Part shown: positions 46,003 to 53,717 of the stretch, piece by piece | Layout: each line of letters starts with the position of its first letter | Numbering within the stretch: the stretch's first letter is position 1 | From: CAILZL01 sp963748005 | GTDB taxonomy: Bacteria > Pseudomonadota > Gammaproteobacteria > Steroidobacterales > Steroidobacteraceae | Length of the DNA stretch: 64,000 bases | Direction: 5' to 3' | Assembly (NCBI GenBank): GCA_963748005.1 | Contig: CAVVHH010000002.1 | Span: 1,798,001 to 1,862,000, forward strand | Made by a program: the position numbers and the translations under genes | Notes under the pieces: generated by a model | What the model saw: only the letters and a program-made list of their open reading frames with translations | The model's database searches: none | Told to the model about the DNA's origin: nothing

Positions 46003-46974
46003 ATGTTGAGACTGATTGCTGCTGCGGCACTATCCCTGACGCTTCTGGCGTTGAGCAATACTGCGTCGGCCCAGGCCTATCCCACTCGTCCGGTGCATAT
46101 TGTCGTCGGTTTTGGCGTCGGTGGCCCTGATACCACAGCACGCCTCCTCGCCGCGCAGTTGACCGAGCAAACCGGCAAGCGCTTTCTGGTCGACAACAAG
46201 CCCGGCTCCAGCGGCGTGATTGGCGCGGAGTTTGTCGCGAAAGCCGCGCCAGACGGTTACACGCTGCTGGTCTCACCTGCTTCGCTCGCGAGTTTGCCGA
46301 GCCTGCGCAAGAAGCTGCCGTTCGATGTGATCAAAAGCTTCACGCCCGTTTCGCAGATTACGGAATCAGAAGCATCCTTCTTCGTGGTGCCGCCATCGTT
46401 GCCGGTGAAGAATCTGAAGGAGTTTATCGCCTATGCGAAAGACCCGAAGAATCATGTGAACTATGCATCGAACGGAATCGGCACTGGCTCGCACCTGCGC
46501 ATGGCGTTGTTCAGCAGCGCCAATGGGGCGCCAATGCAGCATGTGCCCTTCAAGAGTCCCGGTGAAGCACTGGTGTCCATCATGGGCGGAGAAACCCAGG
46601 CGTTGTTCATGACCACGACTCAGGTGCTGCCGCTTATCAAGGCGCGCAAGGTTCGGGCGCTTGCCTACGATTATCCTACGCGCGCCAGTTTCCTGCTGGA
46701 TGTGCCGACGATGACCGAGGCCGGCTCCGTGCCGTCCGAACTTGACTCCGGCTGGCATGGACTGCTCGCACCGGCGAATACGCCTGCACCGATTATCAAG
46801 TGGCTGGAAACTGAAGTGCGCAAGGCGGTCGCAACACCCAAAATGAAGGAACGGCTGACAAACCTGGGTGTGACTCCAGTTGGTGGTACTTCGACGGAGT
46901 TTCAGCAAGTGCTCGCGAAAGCTGTCAAGGACATGGGCAACGCTACGCGCGCCGCAGGAATCAAACCTCAATGA
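46003..46974 (+). CDS. Tripartite tricarboxylate transporter substrate-binding protein
   Basis: A 323-aa TctC/Bug-family periplasmic binding protein: signal peptide (MLRLIAAAALSLTLLALSNTASA), then the hallmark YPTRPVHIVVGFGVGGPDTTARLLA, RFLVDNKPGSSGVIGAEFVAKAAPDGYTLL, and a HVPFKSPGEALVSIMGGE segment. Bug proteins bind carboxylates or other small acids. GAGGGGA upstream supports ATG 46003. It is immediately followed by TctB and TctA, completing the transporter. Confidence 0.95.
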   Translation: MLRLIAAAALSLTLLALSNTASAQAYPTRPVHIVVGFGVGGPDTTARLLAAQLTEQTGKRFLVDNKPGSSGVIGAEFVAKAAPDGYTLLVSPASLASLPSLRKKLPFDVIKSFTPVSQITESEASFFVVPPSLPVKNLKEFIAYAKDPKNHVNYASNGIGTGSHLRMALFSSANGAPMQHVPFKSPGEALVSIMGGETQALFMTTTQVLPLIKARKVRALAYDYPTRASFLLDVPTMTEAGSVPSELDSGWHGLLAPANTPAPIIKWLETEVRKAVATPKMKERLTNLGVTPVGGTSTEFQQVLAKAVKDMGNATRAAGIKPQ

Positions 46975-47011
46975 CTGCGCACCGAGCCACGCGATGCGTT
47001 GAGGATGCAAC

Positions 47012-47467
47012 ATGCTCATGCGAGTAAATGCGCCCAAGGACATATTGGCAGGATTGATCTTCATCGCCTTCGGTGTGGGCACGTTTATTCTGGCCCATGA
47101 CTATGAAATCGGGACCGCCGTGGAAATGGGGCCCGGATATTTCCCGGCTGCGATTGGACTCGTTCTGGCGGTGATCGGTATCGCTGCGATTGTCCGGGGC
47201 ATCAGCCGCAAGATCCCCGATCCCATTACGCCACACCGGATCGAACCTCTGTTTCTGGTATTTGCGGGCATCCTTGCTTTCTCTTTTTTCATTGAACGAA
47301 CGGGCCTGTTCGTTGCTGCCGCTGCGCTCATCGGCATCGCCTGCTTCCGGCGTCTGCTGGTCCGGCCACTCGAGGTTCTCATTATTTACCTGGTGCTGAC
47401 CGGCTTCTCGGCGCTGGTGTTCGTCAAATGGTTCGATATGCAGTTGCCGCTGTTCTGGTGGCACTGA
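47012..47467 (+). CDS. TctB-family small membrane subunit
   Basis: A 151-aa protein with four hydrophobic helices. It begins with KDILAGLIFIAFGVGTFILA and EMGPGYFPAAIGLVLAVIG, the GPGYFP segment being typical of TctB/DUF1468. It is the small inner-membrane subunit of a tripartite tricarboxylate transporter. It lies between the binding protein and the large subunit, with 13 bp to the latter. ATG 47018 is a possible alternative start. Confidence 0.92.
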   Translation: MLMRVNAPKDILAGLIFIAFGVGTFILAHDYEIGTAVEMGPGYFPAAIGLVLAVIGIAAIVRGISRKIPDPITPHRIEPLFLVFAGILAFSFFIERTGLFVAAAALIGIACFRRLLVRPLEVLIIYLVLTGFSALVFVKWFDMQLPLFWWH

Positions 47468-47480
47468 TAGGCGGTCGCAG

Positions 47481-49013
47481 ATGGAGGTTCTCAACAATCT
47501 TCTGCATGGATTCAGCGTCGCGCTCACGCCGGCAAATTTGTTTTACTGCTGGGTCGGCGCGCTGCTTGGCACCCTGGTGGGTGTGTTGCCCGGCATCAAT
47601 GTGCTGATTGCGTTTTCGATACTGCTGCCGGTCACATTCCATATGGACCCGACCGCAGCCATTGTCATGCTGTCCGGCGTTTATTACGGGGCACATCATT
47701 CGCTCGCCACGACTTCAATCATGCTCAATATGCCGGGCGAGCCGTCGGCAATCGTGATTTGCTTCGACGGTTATCCGATGGCGAAGCAGGGCAGGGCAGG
47801 ACCGGCGCTGGCAATTGCGGCTTTGTCTTCTTTCTTCGCTGGCTGCGTTGGCATTTTCATCATTGCCTTCTTCGCGCCATTTCTGGCGGACGCCTCACTG
47901 TGGTTTCAGGCGCCGGAATATACGACCGTCTGCATCCTCGCCCTGGTGGGCGCCTCGGTAGTGTCGAGCAAGTCAAAACTCAACACACTGGGGATGGCCT
48001 GCATAGGACTCATACTGGGCACCATCGGTACGGATATTCACACCGGCGTCAGCCGATTTACCTTCGACGTCCTGCACCTTGATGAAGGCCTGGATTTCGT
48101 ACCGCTTGCAGCGGCGCTGTTTGCGTTCACCGAAATAGCGTTCCGTCTTGGAACGTATGAAGTACAGCAGCAGATCAAGACCAAAATACGCGATGTGATT
48201 CCACGCTGGGCGGACATCAAGGCAGCGTTCCTGCCAACGGTACGCGGTACCGCAGTGGGTTCGGCAATGGGCATCCTGCCCGGCACGGGACCGTTTATCG
48301 CTTCGTACTCCGCATATGCGCTGGAGACCAAACTGGCGAAAGATCCGTCGCGTTTTGGTCAGGGCGCTATCGAAGGCGTCGCGGCGCCGGAAGCAGCCAA
48401 CAATGCCTCTGCCTTCACACACTTCATTCCGATGCTCACCCTGGGTATCCCGGCGGGCGCGGTATTCGCCATGTTGATGGGCTCGCTGCAGGTCCAGGGC
48501 ATACAGCCCGGTCCCGATATCATGACGGAGCACGCGGATCTGTTCTGGGGCCTGATCGCCAGCATGTGGCTGGGCAATCTGATGCTGCTGATCCTCAATC
48601 TGCCCTTGATCGGTGTATGGATCAAGCTGCTCGAGACACCGTACCGTTTTATCTATCCGACGATCCTGCTGTTTTCGTGCATTGGTTGCTATGCGGTGAG
48701 CAGCGACACCTTCGACATCCGGATCGCCGCCTTCGCACTGCTGATCGGCTATGTGCTGGAGAAGCTCGATTGCAGTCCCGGGCCGCTGATCATCGCCATG
48801 ATCCTGGGTCCGATCCTCGAAGAAAATATGCGTCGCGCCATGTTGATCTCGCGTGGTGATCCGACAGTCTTCGTGACGCGGCCAATCAGCGCCGTGTTTG
48901 TATTGTTGACGGTCGCGCTGCTCGTGACTTTCGTGCTACCGGCGTTTCGGCGCACCGGGAAACAGAAATCGCCGGGTGCGGAAGTCCTCGGCGAAGCCGC
49001 GGATACCGATTGA
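47481..49013 (+). CDS. TctA-family large membrane subunit
   Basis: A 510-aa TctA permease with about twelve helices. Family signatures are GVLPGINVLIAFSILLPVTF, YYGAHHSLATTSIMLNMPGEPSAIV, and the repeated GTGPFIASYSAYALE with EGVAAPEAANNASAFTHFIPMLTLGIP. It uses an ion gradient to move the acid delivered by the Bug protein. Only 13 bp separate it from tctB. Confidence 0.95.
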   Translation: MEVLNNLLHGFSVALTPANLFYCWVGALLGTLVGVLPGINVLIAFSILLPVTFHMDPTAAIVMLSGVYYGAHHSLATTSIMLNMPGEPSAIVICFDGYPMAKQGRAGPALAIAALSSFFAGCVGIFIIAFFAPFLADASLWFQAPEYTTVCILALVGASVVSSKSKLNTLGMACIGLILGTIGTDIHTGVSRFTFDVLHLDEGLDFVPLAAALFAFTEIAFRLGTYEVQQQIKTKIRDVIPRWADIKAAFLPTVRGTAVGSAMGILPGTGPFIASYSAYALETKLAKDPSRFGQGAIEGVAAPEAANNASAFTHFIPMLTLGIPAGAVFAMLMGSLQVQGIQPGPDIMTEHADLFWGLIASMWLGNLMLLILNLPLIGVWIKLLETPYRFIYPTILLFSCIGCYAVSSDTFDIRIAAFALLIGYVLEKLDCSPGPLIIAMILGPILEENMRRAMLISRGDPTVFVTRPISAVFVLLTVALLVTFVLPAFRRTGKQKSPGAEVLGEAADTD

Positions 49014-49040
49014 AGCAAGGTTCAATTGAGGAGATGAGAC

Positions 49041-49949
49041 ATGTTGATGCCTGAGGGTTTGAACCCTGGTTCCTATACCCCGTTTACGGCCGATAACAAG
49101 CTGGACGAAAAGGCGCTGAGCCGGGAACTGCAGCTCGTCGTCAAAGGTTCCGGTGGCCTGCATGGACCAGCGGGACATAGCGAATTCGCCAGTCTGACCT
49201 TTGATGAGTGGAAGGTCTGGACGGATGTGCTGGTTGATGTTGCACATGGTGCAAACATTAAAGCGTGGTCATTCCTGGGTGCCGAGAGTTTCGAAAAAAC
49301 GCTGCCGCAAATGGAATATGCCCTGAAGGCTGGTGCCGACGGAGTCTGGTTGATCATGCCGTACTTCAATCTGTATTCGCAGGACGCGGCTTTCAGTTAC
49401 TACCGCGACTTCGCCAGTGAATTTCCCGATACACCCATTGTCTTCTACCCATCGCATCAGACCGGTAATCATCTGACACCCGCCACGATCGCCAGAATTG
49501 CCGAGTTACCCAACATCGTGGGCATGAAGTTGAACGGCGATGCGACATACGACGAAATCGGCAAGACCATTCTGCTGACCAAGGACATCAACCCATTCCG
49601 ATGGGTGACGGGTGGCCTCAATGTTCTGTATCCGCTGATGAAAGGCCTGGACATCAAAGCCAGCTGCAGTCCCATGTCGAACTTCGCACATGAGTGGAGC
49701 CTGAATCTGTGGCAGGCTTATCAGCAACACGACTGGCCCGGTGTCGAGAAGTGGCAGAAGAAAATAGCCAGGATTGCGGCGGTAATGAACGTCACCGGTG
49801 ATCGTCACGTCGGCGGACGTGCCGGCCACAAGGCAGCATTGGGCTTATTGGGCAGGCCGGTCGGTCTGCCGAGAAGACCCGGACTACCCGCGAGCGATGA
49901 ACATGTTGCCCGCATCCGCAAGGTGTTTCAGGAAGAAGGATTGCTCTGA
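49041..49949 (+). CDS. DapA-family (DHDPS/NAL) lyase or hydratase
   Basis: A 302-aa TIM-barrel class I lyase. The Schiff-base Lys163 is in NIVGMKLNGD and the partner Tyr136 in PIVFYPSHQ, with a spacing like that of DHDPS. The N-terminal LNPGSYTPFTADNKLD and the GxxG strand (GLHGPAGHSEFASLT) vary from the usual GTTGE, so the true substrate is unlikely to be pyruvate plus aspartate semialdehyde. As the last gene of the VOC-amidohydrolase-TctCBA operon it probably cleaves or dehydrates a keto-acid formed by ring opening or lactone hydrolysis. Confidence 0.9.
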   Translation: MLMPEGLNPGSYTPFTADNKLDEKALSRELQLVVKGSGGLHGPAGHSEFASLTFDEWKVWTDVLVDVAHGANIKAWSFLGAESFEKTLPQMEYALKAGADGVWLIMPYFNLYSQDAAFSYYRDFASEFPDTPIVFYPSHQTGNHLTPATIARIAELPNIVGMKLNGDATYDEIGKTILLTKDINPFRWVTGGLNVLYPLMKGLDIKASCSPMSNFAHEWSLNLWQAYQQHDWPGVEKWQKKIARIAAVMNVTGDRHVGGRAGHKAALGLLGRPVGLPRRPGLPASDEHVARIRKVFQEEGLL

Positions 49950-50017
49950 ACACCCGGCTGTGCCCGGGGCTGTGTGTGCCTGCAGACCGCAGATTATTAG
50001 TCTCTGAACTGCATTGC

Positions 50018-50063
50018 AGCCGGATCAAGCGTCATGGTTTGAGCCATGACGTGTGATCCGGCT
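50018..50063. terminator. Long hairpin between convergent genes
   Basis: Outer 10-bp stem AGCCGGATCA/TGATCCGGCT and inner 8-bp stem CGTCATGG/CCATGACG, separated by a 2x2 internal loop, with a 6-nt apex. It ends at the last base of the Rieske gene's stop codon. There is no T run, so Rho-independent action is uncertain. Confidence 0.55.
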
Positions 50064-50428
50064 CATCGACCCCAATACGACTCAAAGATATTCGGCAACG
50101 GACCGCTGAGAAAGATCTGCCCATCTACAATTTCGACATCAAGAGCACGCAGGCTTTTTCCCGTACAGGGTCCAGCGACGCACTCGCCCGTGTTCGGTTC
50201 GAACAGGGCGCCATGCGAAGTGCAGATCAACAGTGAGCTGTCGGGTGCAAAAAAATTGTCCGAATGCCAATTGAGCAGATGCCCCGCATGCGGACAGCGG
50301 TTCACGTAGGCGTGTACCTCGCCCTGAGAACGCACGACGAAGCCGCGCAGGGGCCACTCGCCCTCACCAATTGAGAATTCCCGGCAGCCGGGGTCGGGCA
50401 GGTCGCTGAGAGTGCAGATCAACTGCAT
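50063..50428 (-). CDS. Rieske [2Fe-2S] ferredoxin
   Basis: A 121-aa single Rieske domain. The two cluster motifs are NRCPHAGH (Cys45, His47) and ICTSHGALF (Cys69, His72). No transmembrane helix is visible, so it is a soluble electron carrier or a Rieske-type subunit, as used with ring-hydroxylating oxygenases. No oxygenase gene is in the window. It lies convergent to the DapA-family gene at the edge of the catabolic island. Confidence 0.92.
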   Translation of the reverse strand: MQLICTLSDLPDPGCREFSIGEGEWPLRGFVVRSQGEVHAYVNRCPHAGHLLNWHSDNFFAPDSSLLICTSHGALFEPNTGECVAGPCTGKSLRALDVEIVDGQIFLSGPLPNIFESYWGR

Positions 50429-50499
50429 GAAGCTGACTCAGGAAGCAAGAGCGAGAATCATCGGCATTGGGGCGTTCGTGCCGATTTGAAATATTGCAC

Positions 50500-51855
50500 T
50501 CATCGTCGTCCGCTATGCGGCACCTCGTGCAGCTCCAGACCCGCGCTGACATTCAACGCAAACCGCCCACGCCCGGTTTTTTCCAGCTGAATCGGCGCAT
50601 CGCGATCCGCAAGCCGCTTCTGTAGCAGGATCAGGCGCGCTTCCAGATTGTCGTTGATGTCGGGAAAGCGCAGGCGCGGGTCCAGTCGCAGGCCGCGGTT
50701 AGTGAATTCCTTGCGACTGGACTGCACGTAGTCGCTGAGCAGAGTCCACAGAATGGAACCGGCGATGCCCTTGATCAGATATGCATCATCCAGAAACACG
50801 CTGTCGTTTTCAGCAAAGTGACGCACGGCGACTTTGCTGCTGGATGCAGTTGCGCTGCGGCCATTTGATTCGATCACGGCATCTATGTCTGCGGTGGTGT
50901 TGGGCAGGGAGGCAATGGCGCTGCCCAGCTGTGCGGCGATAATCATCAGCACGTCTTCGTCTTCGTAGCTGAAGTGCATCACTTCGTTGCTGTCGGCATA
51001 CAACACGCCCAGCATGCGTTGGGGCGCCAGTATGGGCACCGCTATCTGGCTCCTGGGGTTGGCGAGGCCGGCAAAGGGAATGGCGGTTTCCAGTTGCGAG
51101 GCGGATTCACCTTGGGCGAGGCTGTCGCGGATGGCGCGGCTGTAGCTGTATTCAGCAGCCGTGAAGCTGATGCGAATCGGACAGCGCTCGCGTGCGGCCA
51201 CGCCGATTACCCCATGACCCAGTGGAATTTCTGCACCGGCTCCCGAAGTTTGGTAGCCACGACTGGCAACGGTAAACAGTTTCTGACCGGCGCTATCCAG
51301 CATCAGGATCATGGCGTGTTGAATGCCCAGATGTTCCTGCAGCCCGCGCAGCGTGACTTCCAGCAGTTCATCCAGGTCGCTGCAGGCAACAGCTTGCTGG
51401 GTATAGCAGCGTGTCGCTGCCAGCAGGTTGCGGCGCGCCGGACGCGGCGGCAGGTATTCGCCGGGCGCCAGCCGGATGTCGCGCACGCGATAGATGTCCG
51501 AGCCGCGCAGCTTGAACACATCGCTCATGCCTTCATGCGAGGCAATGCCGGCCAGTTTGGCTTTCATGCGTTCGAACACCGGCCCCCCGGTCTCGGTGCG
51601 CAGGTATTGCAACACCAGTTCATAGGTCGCACCGGTGTAGGGCTCGACCAGATACACCGCAGCATGCGGATGCTGCAGGATGTTTTCGCGGGTCTTGTTG
51701 AAGAACTGGAACGACAGCGCCACGTGTTCGGTATCGACATACTCCACATGCGAAAGGAATGAAATGTTCGGTGTGCCATCGGCATCGCAAGTGGCCACCG
51801 CGCCGGGAATCACGCCGTCCATGCAGTTGCGGATGTTGTCGAGTGCGATGTTCAT
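50500..51855 (-). CDS. PPOX-GAF protein with a winged-helix-like C-terminus
   Basis: A 451-aa three-part protein. Residues about 5-135 resemble a pyridoxamine-phosphate-oxidase-type split barrel (PGAVATCDADGTPNISFLSHVEYVD, AAVYLVEPYTGATYEL). Residues about 155-320 form a GAF domain (LQEHLGIQHAMILMLD, RSQIAVPILAPQRMLGVLYADS). The last about 100 residues contain LEARLILLQKRLADRDAPIQLEKTGRGRFAL, which looks like the end of a winged-helix or OmpR-type output domain. This suggests a flavin- or heme-linked sensor, but that is inference. ATG 51855 overlaps the upstream gene by four bases. Confidence 0.8.
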   Translation of the reverse strand: MNIALDNIRNCMDGVIPGAVATCDADGTPNISFLSHVEYVDTEHVALSFQFFNKTRENILQHPHAAVYLVEPYTGATYELVLQYLRTETGGPVFERMKAKLAGIASHEGMSDVFKLRGSDIYRVRDIRLAPGEYLPPRPARRNLLAATRCYTQQAVACSDLDELLEVTLRGLQEHLGIQHAMILMLDSAGQKLFTVASRGYQTSGAGAEIPLGHGVIGVAARERCPIRISFTAAEYSYSRAIRDSLAQGESASQLETAIPFAGLANPRSQIAVPILAPQRMLGVLYADSNEVMHFSYEDEDVLMIIAAQLGSAIASLPNTTADIDAVIESNGRSATASSSKVAVRHFAENDSVFLDDAYLIKGIAGSILWTLLSDYVQSSRKEFTNRGLRLDPRLRFPDINDNLEARLILLQKRLADRDAPIQLEKTGRGRFALNVSAGLELHEVPHSGRR

Positions 51856-52352
51856 GCCGGAGTGCTGAGGGACATCTTGTTGCCGGCTTTCGGACCTGGG
51901 GTCTGCGTAAACGCGGCGCTGGGCGTGAAGTGAATGGCGGCCAGCCTGTCGACACGAAACTGCGCATGGGTGCGCATCACGTCTTCGGGATGACCGATGG
52001 ATCTGGTCTTCTGGATGAACTCGTGCTGGTATTTGAGGATGGCCGCGTAGTCGACGGGATCGACCGGCAATACCTGGGCATCCACGCCTTTGAACTGCAT
52101 GCTGCGGCAGGTCTGCACATGGGCGACCACCAGCGCGATGTGGCCATTGCTGTTGAGGCCCTCCAGCAACTCACTGCTGTGCTGCGCGATCCACACCACC
52201 AGGCGACGGCCATCCACATGCGGCCGGCAATGATAGGCGCGCGTGGCGCGTGGCTGGCGTTGCGCCGCGCAGCCAGCCAGATACAGCGATACCTCACTTG
52301 ATTGAATGAAGGTGAGAATCTCGGGATCAAGCAGGTGCGACATATCGGCCAT
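51852..52352 (-). CDS. PPOX-like split-barrel protein
   Basis: A 166-aa protein that looks like a single pyridoxamine-5'-phosphate-oxidase-type flavin-binding barrel: VSLYLAGCAAQRQPRATRAYHCRPHVDGRRLVVWI, then GHIALVVAHVQTCRSMQFKGVDAQ. The family fit is by pattern only. Its stop overlaps the start of the PPOX-GAF gene (ATGA), so the two are translationally coupled and may work together. ATG 52352 and ATG 52343 are both possible; neither has a good ribosome-binding site. Confidence 0.7.
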   Translation of the reverse strand: MADMSHLLDPEILTFIQSSEVSLYLAGCAAQRQPRATRAYHCRPHVDGRRLVVWIAQHSSELLEGLNSNGHIALVVAHVQTCRSMQFKGVDAQVLPVDPVDYAAILKYQHEFIQKTRSIGHPEDVMRTHAQFRVDRLAAIHFTPSAAFTQTPGPKAGNKMSLSTPA

Positions 52353-52526
52353 TTGCGTGGGTACAGGCGGCAATTATGACCAGCCGGTGGCTGGCGTGAA
52401 GATGCCCAGTGAAGAAAATTTTAGGATTGGGCGAATTAATTCTTAGGAAACAGCCTGAGCCGCCCCCGTTACTGTGCCTGCCCATCGGCAAGGGTCGCCT
52501 TGTCTTCATCAAATCGGGAGCCAGTC

Positions 52527-53120
52527 ATGTTTTCCAGTACATCTTCCAATCGCGTGCATCAGGTCATACCGCCCGCAAACAGCAAGATCATTGCAGTGGC
52601 CGCTGCGGTGCTGGCCTGTGGTGCGCTGCACGCCGCGCCCGTTGACCTCCTCAAACGCGGCGAATATCTGGTACTCACCGGCGGCTGTGGCGACTGTCAT
52701 ACGCCCATGAAGATGGGCTCACACGGGCCGGAGCCGGACATGCAACGCATGCTGTCCGGGCATCCGGCCAACGTGAAGATGACGCCGGCGGTCATTCCCC
52801 CGGGTGGCTGGGGCTGGATGGGTTCATTCACCAACACGGCGTTCCAGGGTCCTTGGGGCATCAGCTACGCGATCAATCTCACGCCCGATATGGAAACCGG
52901 ATTGGGTAAATGGACCGAGGCCAATTTTGTCGGTGCGTTGAAAACCGGCAAACATCTGGGCGTGAGCCGTCCCATCCTGCCGCCCATGCCGTGGCAAGCG
53001 ACGCGCAACATGACCGACAGCGACCTGAAGGCGATGTTTGCCTATCTGCGCAGCTTGCCGCCGATAGCGAATCGAGTGCCGGATCCGACGCCGCCGATAG
53101 CATCAGTAGCGGGACGTTAA
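52527..53120 (+). CDS. Exported c-type cytochrome
   Basis: A 197-aa protein with an N-terminal signal or anchor segment (KIIAVAAAVLACGALHAAP) and one heme-attachment site GGCGDCHTP (Cys54, Cys57, His58). The usual C-terminal cytochrome c region follows (GKWTEANFVGALKTGKHLG, PPMPWQATRNMTDSDLKAMFAYLRSLPP), with a candidate axial Met in LPPMPW. It is predicted periplasmic, an electron carrier or a subunit of an alcohol or aldehyde dehydrogenase complex. GGGAG precedes ATG 52527. The stop codon lies within the inverted end of a MITE-like element. Confidence 0.92.
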   Translation: MFSSTSSNRVHQVIPPANSKIIAVAAAVLACGALHAAPVDLLKRGEYLVLTGGCGDCHTPMKMGSHGPEPDMQRMLSGHPANVKMTPAVIPPGGWGWMGSFTNTAFQGPWGISYAINLTPDMETGLGKWTEANFVGALKTGKHLGVSRPILPPMPWQATRNMTDSDLKAMFAYLRSLPPIANRVPDPTPPIASVAGR

Positions 53121-53253
53121 GGAAGGTCTGATTTACTTGTAATTTCGAACGCAGTGAGAAATCTTTCTTCGCTTGGATACTTGGCTATCAATCACTTGCA
53201 AGATTTCTCCCTTCAGTCGAAATGACAGTGGTGGTTAATAAGACATTCCTTAA
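53117..53253. mobile_element. MITE-like element with TTAA ends (type E)
   Basis: A 137-bp structure whose ends are inverted: TTAAGGAAGGTCTGATT (53117-53133) and AATAAGACATTCCTTAA (53237-53253) match at 15 of 17 positions. An inner inverted pair, 53142-53165 and 53200-53223, matches at about 20 of 24 (ATTTCGAACGCAGTGAGAAA and its complement). It encodes no protein. Its left TTAA contains the stop codon of the cytochrome gene. Confidence 0.65.
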
Positions 53254-53324
53254 CCGACACGACGTGAAAACAGAGTACGTGTGATGGCATCAGACACTTG
53301 GTGATCACCGCGCGCTCCGTCACA

Positions 53325-53717
53325 ATGGTCAACATGTGGAAACCAGTGGTCAGGGTCTTGTTGTTCGCGGCAGCGCTGGCGGCGGTCATGCAGTCCATCC
53401 GCCTGCTGCTGGTGGAACCAGATGCAGTTGCCAGCGGCTGCGTAATCAATGCGCAGCAGTGGCCGTGTCAATTACGCATGCTGGCGGTCATTGGCTTTGT
53501 GCGGAATGTGTATGGGCCGTTGAGCCTGATTGCCGCGTTGCTCGCCTGGGTCAGTGGTATCCGGCTGTTTGCAGTGCTGGCGATGGCAGCGGGAATGGCC
53601 GGCGTGGTGCTGTACAGCTTTGAGCTTTCAGCCCTGGGACTGATGCTGGGAGCGTTGCTGCTGGTGCGCGATACGCGCAGCACCCGCATTGCGCCAGTGG
53701 TCGAACAGCAACCTTGA
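53325..53717 (+). CDS. Small multi-helix membrane protein
   Basis: A 130-aa protein with about four hydrophobic helices (WKPVVRVLLFAAALAAVMQ, LSLIAALLAWVSGIRLF, AVLAMAAGMAGVVLYSFEL, LGLMLGALLLVRD) and a CVINAQQWPC pair of cysteines in the first loop. I do not recognise a family. Start choice is uncertain (53298 GTG, 53325 ATG, 53334 ATG). The last 90 bases overlap the 3' end of the convergent GH17 gene, and both frames look real. Confidence 0.65.
   Translation: MVNMWKPVVRVLLFAAALAAVMQSIRLLLVEPDAVASGCVINAQQWPCQLRMLAVIGFVRNVYGPLSLIAALLAWVSGIRLFAVLAMAAGMAGVVLYSFELSALGLMLGALLLVRDTRSTRIAPVVEQQP

Noticed and set aside
49041..49949. Lysine-pathway DapA
   Set aside because: Schiff-base residues fit, but the GTTGE-type motif is changed and the gene belongs to a transporter operon, so it is called only as a family member.
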